NCBI RefSeq assembly: GCF_001685355.1
Contig: NZ_CP016438.1
Location: 10,044,001-10,108,000 of the forward strand
Reading direction: 5' to 3'
DNA length: 64,000 bases
Source of the DNA: Streptomyces lincolnensis
GTDB taxonomy: Bacteria; Actinomycetota; Actinomycetes; Streptomycetales; Streptomycetaceae
Shown here one piece after another: positions 1 to 10,900 of this stretch. Positions within the stretch are counted from its first letter, which is position 1; every line of letters starts with the position of its first letter. Under the pieces are notes generated by a model that was given only the letters and a program-made list of their open reading frames with translations, did not search any database and was not told the DNA's origin. The position numbers and the translations under genes were made by a program.

Positions 1-247
1 CCGGCAGCAGCACGGAGAAGCCCTGCTTCGCCAGCCAGGAGGCGAACGGCGTCAGGTGCATCCGGTCGTAGCGCCAGTACCCGCCGTGCAGCAACACCAC
101 CAGCGGTGCTTCCGGATCCTCGGCGGGCCAGGCGTCGTAGACCTGGTGCGGGTGGTCACCGTACTTCCCGTGCACGGGTGCGAGGACCGGCTTCAGGCTC
201 AGGACGCGCTGCTCCTCCTCGGCGGCGTAGGCCGAGATCTCCCTCAT
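1..247 (-). CDS. Alpha/beta hydrolase, kynurenine formamidase-like (3' part cut by window edge)
   Basis: Only the N-terminal ~82 residues are in the window. It starts with ATG at 247, after a good GAGGAG ribosome site. The visible part ends in VVLLHGGYWRYDRMHL, the HGGxW oxyanion-hole motif typical of kynurenine formamidases and related alpha/beta hydrolases. The catalytic Ser, Asp and His lie outside the window. It follows the ketoreductase gene by 70 bp in the same direction, so it probably belongs to the cluster operon. In antimycin-type pathways the aryl starter comes from tryptophan through N-formylkynurenine, so a formamidase would make sense here, but that role is inferred from context. 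HGGxW hydrolases also include esterases of other function. Confidence 0.6.
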   Translation of the reverse strand, partial: MREISAYAAEEEQRVLSLKPVLAPVHGKYGDHPHQVYDAWPAEDPEAPLVVLLHGGYWRYDRMHLTPFASWLAKQGFSVLLP

Positions 248-317
248 GAGGTGCTCCTCGGGACTGCCGCCCTGTTGGGACGGCTGGAAACGGGTGGGGA
301 CGCGCGAGACGGCCGGC

Positions 318-1100
318 CTACAGGCCGAGGCCGACGCCACCGGTCGCGTCGAGCCACTGGCCGGTCACCCAGCGGGCGTCCTCGCTCGCGACGAAGGCGA
401 CCACGTCCGCGATGTCGGCCGGCCGGCCGAGCCGGCCGAACGCCGAGTGCGCGGACAGTGCCTGCCGGATCTGCGGGTTCTTCAGGGTCGGGTTGATCTC
501 GGTCTCGGTGAAACCGGGAGCGACCGTGTTCACGGTGATGTTCCGCGGGGCGAGTTCGAGGGCGAGGGACAGCGTCAGGTGGTCCAGGGCCGCCTTGGTC
601 ATGGAATACGCGATGATCCCCGGGTACGCGAAGCGCGTGGCCGCCGACGAGATGTTGATGATCCGGCCGCCGTCCCGCAGTCGGCGGAGGCCCTGCTGGA
701 GGATGAAGAACGGGGCCTTGGTGTTGATGGCGAAGACACGGTCGTAGTCCTCCTCGGTGACGTGCTCGATCGTCCGGGGAAGCGTGATCCCGGCGTTGTT
801 GACCAGGATGTCCAGGCCCGGTTCGGTATCCGGGGCATGCGTGGCGAGCTCGCGGTCGAACGCGGACCACAAGGTGGCCGCGTCCGCGCGGACGCCCAGT
901 TCCGCGTGGATCGCGAACGCCCGGCCGCCGTCTGTCTCGATCTCCTTGACCGTACGGTCCGCCGCCGCCTCGTCGTGCCCGTAGTGGACGGCGACCAGCG
1001 CGCCGTCCCGTGCCAGCCGTCTGCTGACGGCTCGTCCGATGCCGCGGCTGCCTCCCGTGACCAGCGCGGTCATGCCCTGGTGTCGTCCGGTGGCTGTCAA
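318..1100 (-). CDS. SDR-family ketoreductase (FabG-like), AntM-like position
   Basis: This is a complete short-chain dehydrogenase of 260 residues. It shows the NAD(P)-binding TGGSRGIG near residues 15-22, the NNAG motif near 110, a catalytic Ser in INISSAA and the YSMTK Tyr-x-x-x-Lys pair. Length and motifs match 3-oxoacyl-ACP reductases. I chose the TTG start at 1100 because AGGAG lies six bases before it; an ATG at 1073 that begins MTALVTGG is a plausible alternative. It lies 61 bp downstream of the KS-AT-ACP-TE gene. In antimycin biosynthesis a discrete ketoreductase (AntM) reduces the beta-keto group left by AntD, whose module has no KR. The final PKS module here also lacks a KR, so this enzyme is the natural candidate for that reduction. 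Confidence 0.85.
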   Translation of the reverse strand: MTATGRHQGMTALVTGGSRGIGRAVSRRLARDGALVAVHYGHDEAAADRTVKEIETDGGRAFAIHAELGVRADAATLWSAFDRELATHAPDTEPGLDILVNNAGITLPRTIEHVTEEDYDRVFAINTKAPFFILQQGLRRLRDGGRIINISSAATRFAYPGIIAYSMTKAALDHLTLSLALELAPRNITVNTVAPGFTETEINPTLKNPQIRQALSAHSAFGRLGRPADIADVVAFVASEDARWVTGQWLDATGGVGLGL

Positions 1101-1161
1101 GGTCGTCTCCTGGTTCTGAAGGTCCGAAGGAATGTCCTGCGAGGTGGGAAACCGTGTCGGC

Positions 1162-4100
1162 TCACCCGGTGACGGGCCGCAGCGCCTTGGCGATCACGGC
1201 GCCGATCATGGCCATGGGCGCGGGTTCGGTCATCGTGTAGTGCCCGCACGGCACGGGGTGATCGGTCAGCGGGCCGTCGACGTACGGCCGCCATGCGTCC
1301 GCCTTTCGGGCGGCGAGCGCGAGATCGTCGCCGTCGGTGCGGGTGTCCTCGGTGGCGCTGAAGAACAGCACCTCGCCGCGGTGGACGCCGGGGCTGAACT
1401 GCGGTGCGATACGCAGGTTGTTGCGCATCACGTCGGCGATCGCGGCGGCCTCGGCGCGCGTCACCGCGACCGTCGCGTCGCCGTCGGCCGGGGCCGCGCC
1501 GATGCGCGCCAGCACGCTCTCGACGTCCGGGACCGCGGTGTCCGCGTCGACCGGCAGCCCCGCCACTCGCATCAGCAGCCCGGCGACCTGCCGCTCGGCC
1601 TGGTCCGCGTCGTAGCGCATGCCGAGGGGCTGCGGGGCGTCCAGCATGGCCAGCAGCTCGACCCGCTCGCCCTGCTCCTGGAGCGCGCAGGCCATGGCGT
1701 GCGCGACGAAGCCGCCGTAGGACCAGCCCAACAGCCGGTAGGGGCCGTGCGGTTGGACCTCCCGCGCCAGGTCCACGTACGACGCCACCATGGACGCGGC
1801 GTCCGGCGCGGGCGGGCGGGCGCCGTCGAGGCCGTGCGCCTGGATGCCGAACACCGGCTGGTCCGGGCCGAGATGGGGGAGCAGTCCGGTGTACCGCCAG
1901 GCGACGCCGGCGCCGGGGTGGACGCAGAACAGCGGTGTCCCGGAGCCCTCGCGGCGCAGCGGCAGCAAGGGGCCGAGTGCGGCGGAGGACGGGTCGCCCC
2001 GCTCGGCGGCCGACTCCAGCAGGCCGGCGACCGTGGGATGCGCGAGCAGCGAGCCGCCGGCCACGTCCAGCACACCCGTCGCCCGTAGCCGGCCCGCCAG
2101 GAGCACGGCCCGCATCGAGTCGCCGCCGAGGTCGAAGAAGTTGTCGTGGACGCCGATGCCGTCGATGCTCAACTGCTCCTCCCACACCTCGGCCACGGCC
2201 CGCTCCCGCTCCGTGCGCGGCGCCACGTGGTCGGTGCTCAGCAGCGGACGGGGTGTGCGACCGCCCCCGGCGTTCACGGTCCGCTCCTGCTCGGCCGCCC
2301 CCGAACCGGTGCGCGCGCCGGGAGCGTCGATCCAGTGCCGCCGCCGGTCGAAGGCGTACCCGGGAAGCCGCACCCGGCGCGGCGGACCGGCGGGATCGAC
2401 GGCGTGGGGCAGTGCCGAGTCGACACCGGCGGCCCACAGCCTGCCGAGCGCGCCCGCGAGGACGAAACCGTCGGGTGCGTCCGCCTTGGCGTGCCGCATG
2501 GTCGTGACCGTCACCGGGGCCTCGTCCTCCAGCGCGGCCCGGGCCAGCTTGGTCATGCTGTCCCCGGGGCCGATCTCCACCAGCACCGGCCGCCCCCGCG
2601 CCCACAGTGTCGCGATGCCGTCCGCGAACCGTACGGTGTGCCGCGTGTGGTCGACCCAGTGCCGTACGTCCGTCGCCTGGGCGCCGGTGATCCAGGTGCC
2701 GGTGACGTTCGTGACGTAGGGGATCCCGGGCGCGCGCAGCCGCAGGGTGCGCAGCCGGCCGGCGAAGGTGTCGAGGATCGGGTCCAGGACATGGGAGTGG
2801 GCGGCGGCGGGTATCCGCAGCCGACGGAACGGCACGTCCAGGCGGGTCAGTTCGGCCTCGAACCGGTCCACCGCGTCCGTCTGTCCGGCGACCGTGCAGG
2901 CCGCTGGACCGTTCACCGCCGCCAGCGACAGATCCGGGCCGAGCAGCGGCGCGACGGCGTCCGCGGAGGCTGCGACGCCGACGGTCGCCCCGCCGCGGGA
3001 GGAGATGAGCCGTAGGCGCTCGGCGACCACCGGCAGCATCTCGTCGAGATCCATCACTCCGGCCAGACAGGCCGCCGTGTACTCGCCGAGTGAGTGCCCG
3101 ATCAGCGCGTCGGGGCGCACACCCTGCTCCATGAGCGTTCTGGCCAGCGCGTACTGGGTGACGATCAGCGCGAGGAAGGAGTCGAGACTGTCCGGCTCGA
3201 CCCGCTCGAACAGCGTGGTGCGCAGATCGGCCTCGACGACCGGCCGCAGGACGCGCGCGCACTCGTCCACGACATCGCGGTAGACGTCGTTGTCCCGGTA
3301 CAGCCCGGCGCCCATGCCGACGTACTGGGTGCCGCCGCCGGGCAACAGGAACGCCACCCGTGTCGGTTCGTCGGGCACCGGGCCCACCGGCGGCTGCGGG
3401 GTGCGCAGCGCGGCCACGGCCTCGGCGGGCGTCGTGGCGCTGACGGTGAGCCGGTGACGCAGGGCCGGGCGCTCGGTGCGCAGGGAATGCGCGGCGTCTT
3501 CGAGCCGCAGCGCGGGGTGGGCCTCCAGCTGGCGGGCCAGGGCCTCGGCCTGGCCGCGCAGCGCGCCGGCCGTGCGCGCGGACAGCGGCAGGACGTGGCG
3601 GCGGGACGACTCGGCGGGCCGGGGTGGTGGTGCGGGGGCCGGTGCCTCCTCAAGGATGACGTGGGCGTTGGTGCCGCCGATGCCCAGGGCACTGACCGCT
3701 GCCCGGCGCGGATGACCGGCGTCCGGCCACCCCTCCAGCTCGGTCGGCACCCGGAACGGACCCGACGCGAAGTCGATCAGCGGGTTCGGCGTGCCGAAGT
3801 GCAGGCTGGGCGGTATCTGCCGGTGCTCCAGGGCGAGTACGGCCTTCACCACGCCGGCGATGCCGGCCGCCGGGCCGAGATGCCCGATGTTGGTCTTCAC
3901 CGAGCCCAGCGCGCAGAACCCGCGCCGGTCCGTGCTGTGCCGGAACGCCTCGGTCAGTGCCGCCACCTCGATCGGATCGCCGATCCGCGTGGCGGTCCCG
4001 TGCGCCTCGACCAGCCCGATCGTGCCGGCGTCGATGTCGCCCTGCACCTGCGCGGCGAGGATCACCTCGCTCTGACCGGCCGAGCTGGGCGCGGAGAACC

Positions 4101-4965
4101 CGACCTTGCGGCGTCCGTCGTTGTTGACGGCCGAGCCCCGCACCACGGCCCGGATCCGGTCACCGTCGGCGAGCGCGTCCTCCAGCCGCTTCAGTACGAC
4201 CATTCCGCCCCCGTTGCCCGAGGAGGTACCGGCCGCGTCCGCCGAGAAGGCCCGACAGCGCCCGTCCGGCGAGAACGGCCCGTCGGGAACATGCCGATAG
4301 CCCAGCGGCGCCGAGGGGTTGAGGAACACCGCCCCCGCGAGCGCCAGGTCACAGCGGTAGTCCAGCAGGTCCTGGCACGCGGTGTGCAGTGCCACCAGCG
4401 CCGTGGAGCACGCCGTCTGCATCGACAGACTCGGCCCGGTCAGCCCGAATTCGTAGGAGATGCGGGTGGCCAGGGTGCCGAGCGAGTTGGCCGTGGCCGC
4501 GTGCACCAGTGCCACCGAGCCCGGCTGACCGGCGTACCGGGGATGGACGTGCGCCGGGTAGTAGCGGCTGTCGCCGGCGCCCGCGTAGACGCCGGTGGTG
4601 ACCTCCTGCGCGGCGCGCACCTGCCCCGCGTCCTCCAGCGCGTGATACGCCGTCTCCAGCAGCAGCCGCTGCTGCGGGTCGACGACGGCCGCCTCGGCCG
4701 GGCTCATGCCGAAGAAGTCCGCGTCGAAGAGGTCGATGCCCTCGACCACGGACGCCATCCGGATCAGGGCCGGGTCGTCGAGGTCCCGGGGGTCGCCGCC
4801 CGCCGCGAGGAACTCCTCGTCGGTGACCGGCCGTACCGCGTCCCGGCCCGCCGCCAGGTTCTCCCAGAACGCGTCGACGTCGTCGGCGTCCGGGAAGCGC
4901 GCCGCCATGCCGATCACAGCGACGGCGGGCACCTCCTCGCCCGGTTCGACGGTGGGCTCAGCCAT
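1162..4965 (-). CDS. Terminal PKS module KS-AT-ACP-TE (AntD-like)
   Basis: This 1267-residue module comes last in the NRPS-PKS line. KS spans ~13-440, with Cys186 in TACSTAL, His322 in EAHGTAT and His362 in NIGH. AT spans ~485-830, with an intact GHSLGE (Ser625) and PGGGTQ. Its specificity box reads AAHS rather than HAFH or YASH, so the extender is not obvious. ACP has Ser950 in GGDSM, and TE runs from ~1010 to the end with Ser1082 in GWSYGG, Asp1109 and His1242 in CGHYTM. There is no KR, DH or ER. The ATG at 4965 overlaps the NRPS stop by eight bases, which suggests translational coupling. In AntD this arrangement adds a (alkyl)malonyl unit to lactyl-Thr and closes the dilactone. A longer upstream ORF exists but only duplicates NRPS coding sequence. 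Confidence 0.92.
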   Translation of the reverse strand: MAEPTVEPGEEVPAVAVIGMAARFPDADDVDAFWENLAAGRDAVRPVTDEEFLAAGGDPRDLDDPALIRMASVVEGIDLFDADFFGMSPAEAAVVDPQQRLLLETAYHALEDAGQVRAAQEVTTGVYAGAGDSRYYPAHVHPRYAGQPGSVALVHAATANSLGTLATRISYEFGLTGPSLSMQTACSTALVALHTACQDLLDYRCDLALAGAVFLNPSAPLGYRHVPDGPFSPDGRCRAFSADAAGTSSGNGGGMVVLKRLEDALADGDRIRAVVRGSAVNNDGRRKVGFSAPSSAGQSEVILAAQVQGDIDAGTIGLVEAHGTATRIGDPIEVAALTEAFRHSTDRRGFCALGSVKTNIGHLGPAAGIAGVVKAVLALEHRQIPPSLHFGTPNPLIDFASGPFRVPTELEGWPDAGHPRRAAVSALGIGGTNAHVILEEAPAPAPPPRPAESSRRHVLPLSARTAGALRGQAEALARQLEAHPALRLEDAAHSLRTERPALRHRLTVSATTPAEAVAALRTPQPPVGPVPDEPTRVAFLLPGGGTQYVGMGAGLYRDNDVYRDVVDECARVLRPVVEADLRTTLFERVEPDSLDSFLALIVTQYALARTLMEQGVRPDALIGHSLGEYTAACLAGVMDLDEMLPVVAERLRLISSRGGATVGVAASADAVAPLLGPDLSLAAVNGPAACTVAGQTDAVDRFEAELTRLDVPFRRLRIPAAAHSHVLDPILDTFAGRLRTLRLRAPGIPYVTNVTGTWITGAQATDVRHWVDHTRHTVRFADGIATLWARGRPVLVEIGPGDSMTKLARAALEDEAPVTVTTMRHAKADAPDGFVLAGALGRLWAAGVDSALPHAVDPAGPPRRVRLPGYAFDRRRHWIDAPGARTGSGAAEQERTVNAGGGRTPRPLLSTDHVAPRTERERAVAEVWEEQLSIDGIGVHDNFFDLGGDSMRAVLLAGRLRATGVLDVAGGSLLAHPTVAGLLESAAERGDPSSAALGPLLPLRREGSGTPLFCVHPGAGVAWRYTGLLPHLGPDQPVFGIQAHGLDGARPPAPDAASMVASYVDLAREVQPHGPYRLLGWSYGGFVAHAMACALQEQGERVELLAMLDAPQPLGMRYDADQAERQVAGLLMRVAGLPVDADTAVPDVESVLARIGAAPADGDATVAVTRAEAAAIADVMRNNLRIAPQFSPGVHRGEVLFFSATEDTRTDGDDLALAARKADAWRPYVDGPLTDHPVPCGHYTMTEPAPMAMIGAVIAKALRPVTG

Positions 4966-7900
4966 CGGTTCGGTCCTTCCCTTCCCGTACGGTGCGACGG
5001 GCGCCGCGGGCCGCCCGCTGCCGCCCCGCCTGCTGCCTGGCCCGGTCCAAGCCGGTGGGCCGCTCGGGCGCGGGGGCCGCCTCGCCGGCGAGGGGCGCCC
5101 TGATGTCGCCGGCGCCGACACCGCTCGCGACCAGGTGCTGGGCTAGCGCCCGCACCGTCGGATGCGCGAACAGGTCCACCACGCTCAGCTCGCAGCCCAT
5201 TTCCTTGTTGATCGCCGTCTGCGCGCCGACCAGGAGCAGCGAATTGCCGCCCAGGTCGAAGAAGTTGTCGTCCCGGCCCACCCGGTCCCGGCTCAGTACC
5301 GCGCACCAGACGGCGGCGAGCCGCGCCTCCAGACGGCCCGACGCCTCGCCGCTTTCCGGGACTTCGGGCCGGCCGGCGGTCGTACCGGTCGACCGCAGCA
5401 CCCACGTGTCGCCCTCCGCGCCCCGGGCCGCCGCGCGGTACAGCGCGCCGAGGTCGGTGCCCTCGTCGAGGGCGACCTGCGCCGCGAGCCGCCGCACCTG
5501 CCGTACCGGAGCCACGACGTGACTGCGCACCCAGGGCGCCGTACGGTCGGCGCCGATCAGGACGTGCGGCTCGTCCAGAGAGCGCGCGAAGTCGAACGAA
5601 CGCACCGCCGCAGCCGGGTCGAGGATCCGGTAGCCCCGGGCCTCGCTCAGCGAGGCGAGCCCGTAGCCGCGGCTCATGCCCCGCTCGCGCCACATGCTCC
5701 ACGCCAGGCTCTGCCCTGGCAGCCCCAGATGGCGGCGGTACACGGCCAGCGTGTCCAGGAAGGCGTTGGCGGCCGCGTACGCGGAGTTCAGCGCGCCACC
5801 GAACCAGCCGTTGACGGAGGAGAAGGTGACGAAGGAGTCGACCGGGTTCTCTGCCGCGACCTCGTGCAGCGCCCAGGCACCCCGCACCTTCGCGTCCACG
5901 GCCGCCCGCCAGCTCTCCGTGTCGAACTCGCTCACCGGCCGCTCGTCGAAGGCACCTGCCAGATGCAGCACCGAGGTCAGCGGCACGCCCCACGCCTCGC
6001 CGGCCTCGTGTACGGCGGCCCGCACCTGTTCGGCGTCCGTGACGTCGGCCCGCGTCCAGCGCACGTCCCCGAGCTGTCGGAGCCGCCGCAGCTCGTCGCC
6101 GGGTGTACCGCGGCCGAGCAGCAGCAGCCTCGTACCGGGTGTCCTGAGCAGGTGTTCGGCGATCTCGACGCCCACCCCGCCGAGGCCGCCGCTGATCAGG
6201 TGGAAGCCGGCCGTGCACGGCCGGCTGCGCGGCAGCGTGTCGGGCAGGGGTGCCAGACGGCGCACATACCGGTGGCCGTCGCGGTGGGCGATCTCGGCGT
6301 CCACGGGCGCGGTCGTCAGCTCACCGAGCAACGCGGCCGCGTCCACGTCTCCGCCCGGCGCCAGGTCGACATGCATGCCCCGCAGCCAGGGCTGCTCCTC
6401 GCGCAGGGATTTGAGCAGGCCCACGGTCGTGGCGTGGGCGCAGTGCGGCCGGTCGTACGGTGTGAGGGCGTGCGCCCCGGCCGTGGCGAACAGCAACGGC
6501 AGCGGGCGCCTCGGATCGTGCCGGACGATCAGCGCGCGGACGAAAGCGAGCAGGGACTCGGTGTGGTCGGTGTCGCCGGCCGAGCCGAGGGTGATCACGG
6601 CGTCGACCTCGCGCCCGTCGGCGCCGAGCCGTTCCAGTACGGCGGCGAAGTCGCCGACCTCGGTGGGCCGTACGCGGTAGGCGGCAGCGTCGATCCGTTC
6701 GTACGCCGGCCCCTCGGTGACCACCGTGCACAGCCCGCCGTCGGCCCGCAACCGTCCGGCCACGCGTACGGCGGCCCCGGGCTCGCGCCCGGCCAGCACG
6801 AGGACGTGCCGCCCCGCCGCTGTCAGGGGCGGATGCAGGGCGTCGGCCCGCTGCCACACCGGCCGCAGGAACCAGTCCGGCAGTGTGGCCGCACCGCCGA
6901 GCAGCAACTGCGCCCCGCGCACCGCCTCGTCGAAGTCGCCCGCTTCGAAACCCTTGCGGAGCTTGGTGCGTTGGATCTTCCCGATCTCGGTCTTCGGGAT
7001 GTCCCCGGTGCCGACCGGAACGAGGAAGGCCGGGCTCACGCCGATCTCCCGGGTCACCTTGCCGCCGATCTCGCGCAGGGCGGCGGCCGGGTCGTGGTCG
7101 TCGGCGAGGTGGAAGAAGAGGGCGAGTTCGTCGGTGGTCGCGGCCGGATCGGAGCGGACCGCGACGGCGGCCGTGTAACTCCGTACGACACAGGGGAGTT
7201 CCTCGACGCAGGACTCGATCTCGTGACTGAAGTGGTTGACGCCGTTGACGATGATGACGTCCTTGGCCCGGCCGGTGATGTACAGCTCGCCGCCCCGCAG
7301 GAAGGCCAGGTCGCCGGTGTCGAACCAGCCGTCCTCGGTGAACGACTCCGCGTTGGCCTTGGCGTTGTCGTGGTAGCCCTTGGTGACCGAGGTCCCGCGC
7401 ACCTGGAGCCGCCCGACGTCGCCCTCGGCCAGGACGGTGTCCCCGTCGCCGACGACCCGCATGGCGAACCCGGGATACGGCAGCCCGCAGCTGACGAACG
7501 CCTCGTCGTGGCCCGGCGGTTCGGCGGGCAGCACAGTGTCGGTGACCACGGAGCAGGTCTCGGACATGCCCCAGCCGGGATGCATCACGTCCTGCGGCAG
7601 CCCGAACGGACGCAGCACCTGCAGGAAGCGGCGCGCCGCCGAGGCCACGACGACCTCACCGGCGTTCATCACCAGTCGCATCGGCGACAGATCCCAGGTA
7701 CGGCCCTCGAAGCGGTGCGCCTGCTCGGCGAGGAGCCCGAAGGCGAAGTTGGGAGCCCAGGTGACCGTGACCCGGTGCCGGTCGGCGAGGTCGGCCCAGC
7801 GCAGCGGGTCCTGGAGGATCCAGGAGGTCGGCGCGTGGATCTGCCGGCAGCCGAGGTACACGTCCCGCAGATGGAACATGACCACGCCGGTCACATGGTC

Positions 7901-10900
7901 CAGCGGGATCCAGTTGAGACTGACGTCCTGCTCGCCCAGTCCGTTCATCGCCTCGGTGGCCGCCGACCGGGTCAGCACGCCCCGGTGGGTGATCCGCACG
8001 GCCTTGGGCAGCCCGGTGCTGCCCGAGGTCATCAGCATCAGGATCAGGTCGTCCGGTGCCGCCTCGTGCCAGGCGCGGTCCTCGGGCGCCTCGCGCAGTA
8101 CGTCGGCGGTGGTCAGCCGCAGCCCCGGCCAGCCGTCCCGCTCGGCCAGCTCCCGCAGGCCGGGCGCGTCCGAGGGCGAGGCGACGATCCACGGCCGGTC
8201 CAGCATCCGCCAGATGCCCTCCAGCTTGGTGACGGCGGCCGACGAGACGGCGTAGGAGACGGGCACGGTCAGCGGCACGGCCACGAACCCGCCGAGGACG
8301 CAGCCCCACAGCACGGCCGTGAAGTCCTCCGTGTCCGAGCACTGGAAGATGACCTGATCACCGGGACGCAGACCCCTGCGCCGCAGCCCGGCCAGCACGC
8401 GCGAGCCCTCCTCGATCAGCGAGGCGTAGCTGCGGCGGGTCTCGCTGCCGTCGGCGCGCACGTGCACGATCTCGCCGTGCGGCCCGGCCGCCGCGCGGGT
8501 GAGGGCCGCCGCCCAGCTCGGGACGGACGGTTCGGGGAGGGGCGGACCCTGACTGAAAGCAGCGACGGGGTCGGTCCGTGGCTTCGGCTCGGACGTGGTC
8601 TCCGGCCGGGTCCCGGGCCGGGGTGGACCGGTGTGGCGAAGACCCAACTCCTCGGGCGTGTCCTCCAGTTCGACCGATGCCTCGCGGACGCCGGTCAGCC
8701 GTTCCAACTCCCGCTGCCAGCGGGCGGCGGCGGTGCGGTCGACGCCGGGCAGCGCGCGCAGGGCGTCGATGTCCAGGGCGCCGTCCGGGGTGCGGGGCAG
8801 CCCGTTCACGGCGGTGACGCGCGCCGCGAGGTCCGGCTCCACCTGGCCGGCCCGCCCGGGCACCACATACAGCGTCGGCGCGGTGGAGGCGTCGCCGGGC
8901 GGCAGCGCGACCGCGTCACGCACTCCGGCGACCTCCAGGGCCGGGGCGGCGAGGTCACCGGGCAGGCACCGCGGCCGGGGCCCGCGCGCGGGCAGATCGC
9001 TGACGCGCAGCGCCGGATCCGCGCACACGGCACCGAGAGCGGCGGACAGCGCCTGCGCGAAGCGGGCGGCGGTCTCCGGGGCGAACAGGTCGGTGGCGTA
9101 CTCGACATGGAGGTCCAGACCCTCGGGCGTGCCCCGCTCGTCGCGCCGCTCCGTGACGTCCACGAAGAGGTCGAACTTGGCGCTGCCGGTGGCAGTGGGA
9201 CGCAGCGGGGTGCGCTGGTCGCCGAGCCGGAGCACCGCCGGTTCGTTGTTCTGCAGGGCCAGCATGACCTGGAACAGCGGATGGCGGGCCGGATGCCGGG
9301 GCGGGTTGAGGTCGTCCACGAGCAGGTCGAACGGCAGGTCCTGGTGGTCCAGGGCCGCGAGGTCGAACCGACGGGTCTGCGCGAGCAGTTCACGGAAGCC
9401 GGGGTCGTTCGAGACATCGGTGCGCAGCACGAGGGTGTTGGTGACCAGCCCGATGACGTCGTCCAGTGCGGCCTCGGAGCGTCCGGCCACCGGTGTGCCG
9501 ATCGCCAGGTCGGTGCCCGCGCCCCAGCGGGACAGCAACGCGGCCACGACGGCGTGCAGCACCATGAACAGGCTCGTGTCCTCGGCGTCCGCCAGCCGCT
9601 CCAGCCGCGCGTGCAGCGCCGCGTCGACGGTCGCCGACACACTCGCGCCCGCGCCGCCGGTCACGGCGGGCCGGGCCCGGTCGGCGGGCAGGGTGCTCTC
9701 CCTGGGCAGCCCCGCCAGGGCCTCGCGCCAGAAGCCGGTCAGCTGCTCCAGACGGCCGGGTCCCTCGGGCGCCGGGGCCAGGACACCGCGCTGCCACAAC
9801 GCGTAGTCGGCGTACTGCACCGCCAGTGGCTTCCCGTGCGGTGCCCGGCCCTCCCGGCGGGCCGCGTAGGCGGCGCTCAGATCCTCCGCCAGGGGCCGCA
9901 GCGACCAGCCGTCGGCCGCGCTGTGATGCAGGACGAGCACCAGCGTGCGACGCGCCCCGGTGCCGACGACCGCCGCCCACAGCGCACTCTCCCGCGTCAG
10001 GTCGAAGCGATGCCGGCCCGCAGCGGCGACCTGCGCGTCCACCTCCTCGGCCGGACAGTCCACGACCCGCACCTGCGGCCGCAGCGCCCCGGGTGGCAGG
10101 ATCCGCTGGTACGCGCCGTCCCCGTCGCCGCTGTTGTCGCTGTCGTCGGCGAACACCGTGCGCAGGCTCTCGTGCCGGTCCACGACATCGGCGAGCGCCC
10201 AACGCAGCGCCTCCTCGTCGAGATCGTGTTCCAGCGGGACGACCAGCGGGATGTTGTACGTCGCCGCCGCCCCGTCCAGCCGGTTGAGGAACCACATCCG
10301 CTCCTGCGCGAACGACAGCGGCACCCGCTCGGCACGCGCCGCCGCCACCAGCGGGGGCAGCCGGACCGCCGTACCGGACTCCGCCGCCAGTCGGAGCGCC
10401 AGGTCGGCGGGCGTGGGCGTGTCGAAGAGCACCGTCATCGGGATGTCCCGGCCGCTTTCGGCACGCAGTCCGGCGAGCAGCCGCACCGCCAGCAGCGAGT
10501 GCCCGCCCAGGTCGAAGAAGTTGGCGCCCACCCCCACGGAGTCCTCGGGCAGCCGCAGCACCTCGGCGAACAGGCGGCAGACCAGGGCCTGTTCGGGCGT
10601 CGTGGGGCGTTGGCCCGCGGCGTCGTCGGTGAAGTCCGGTTCGGGCAGGGCCCGCGCGTCCAGCTTGCCGCTCGCCGTCAGCGGCAACGCGTCGATCAGC
10701 ACACAGGCCGCCGGGACCATGTGCCCGGGCAGCCGCTCGGCCAGGTGGGCGCGCAGCTCGGCCGGGGCCGGGCGGTGTCCCGAGGCGGGCACGGCGTACC
10801 CGACGAGCTGCGGTCCGCCGTCCGCGGTCCGCCGGACGACGACCGCCGCCGAGACGATCTCCGCGTGTTCGGCGAGCACTGCCTGGATCTCACCGGGCTC

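Noticed and set aside
4966..5121. Upstream start for the KS-AT-ACP-TE protein
   Set aside because: The added 52 residues are Pro/Arg-rich antisense-like sequence inside the NRPS 3' end; the coupled ATG at 4965 fits much better.
5550..8740. Cereulide/valinomycin-type A domain with inserted KR
   Set aside because: Here the KR comes after the whole A domain, and A2 is of acyl-ligase type, which matches the antimycin order instead.
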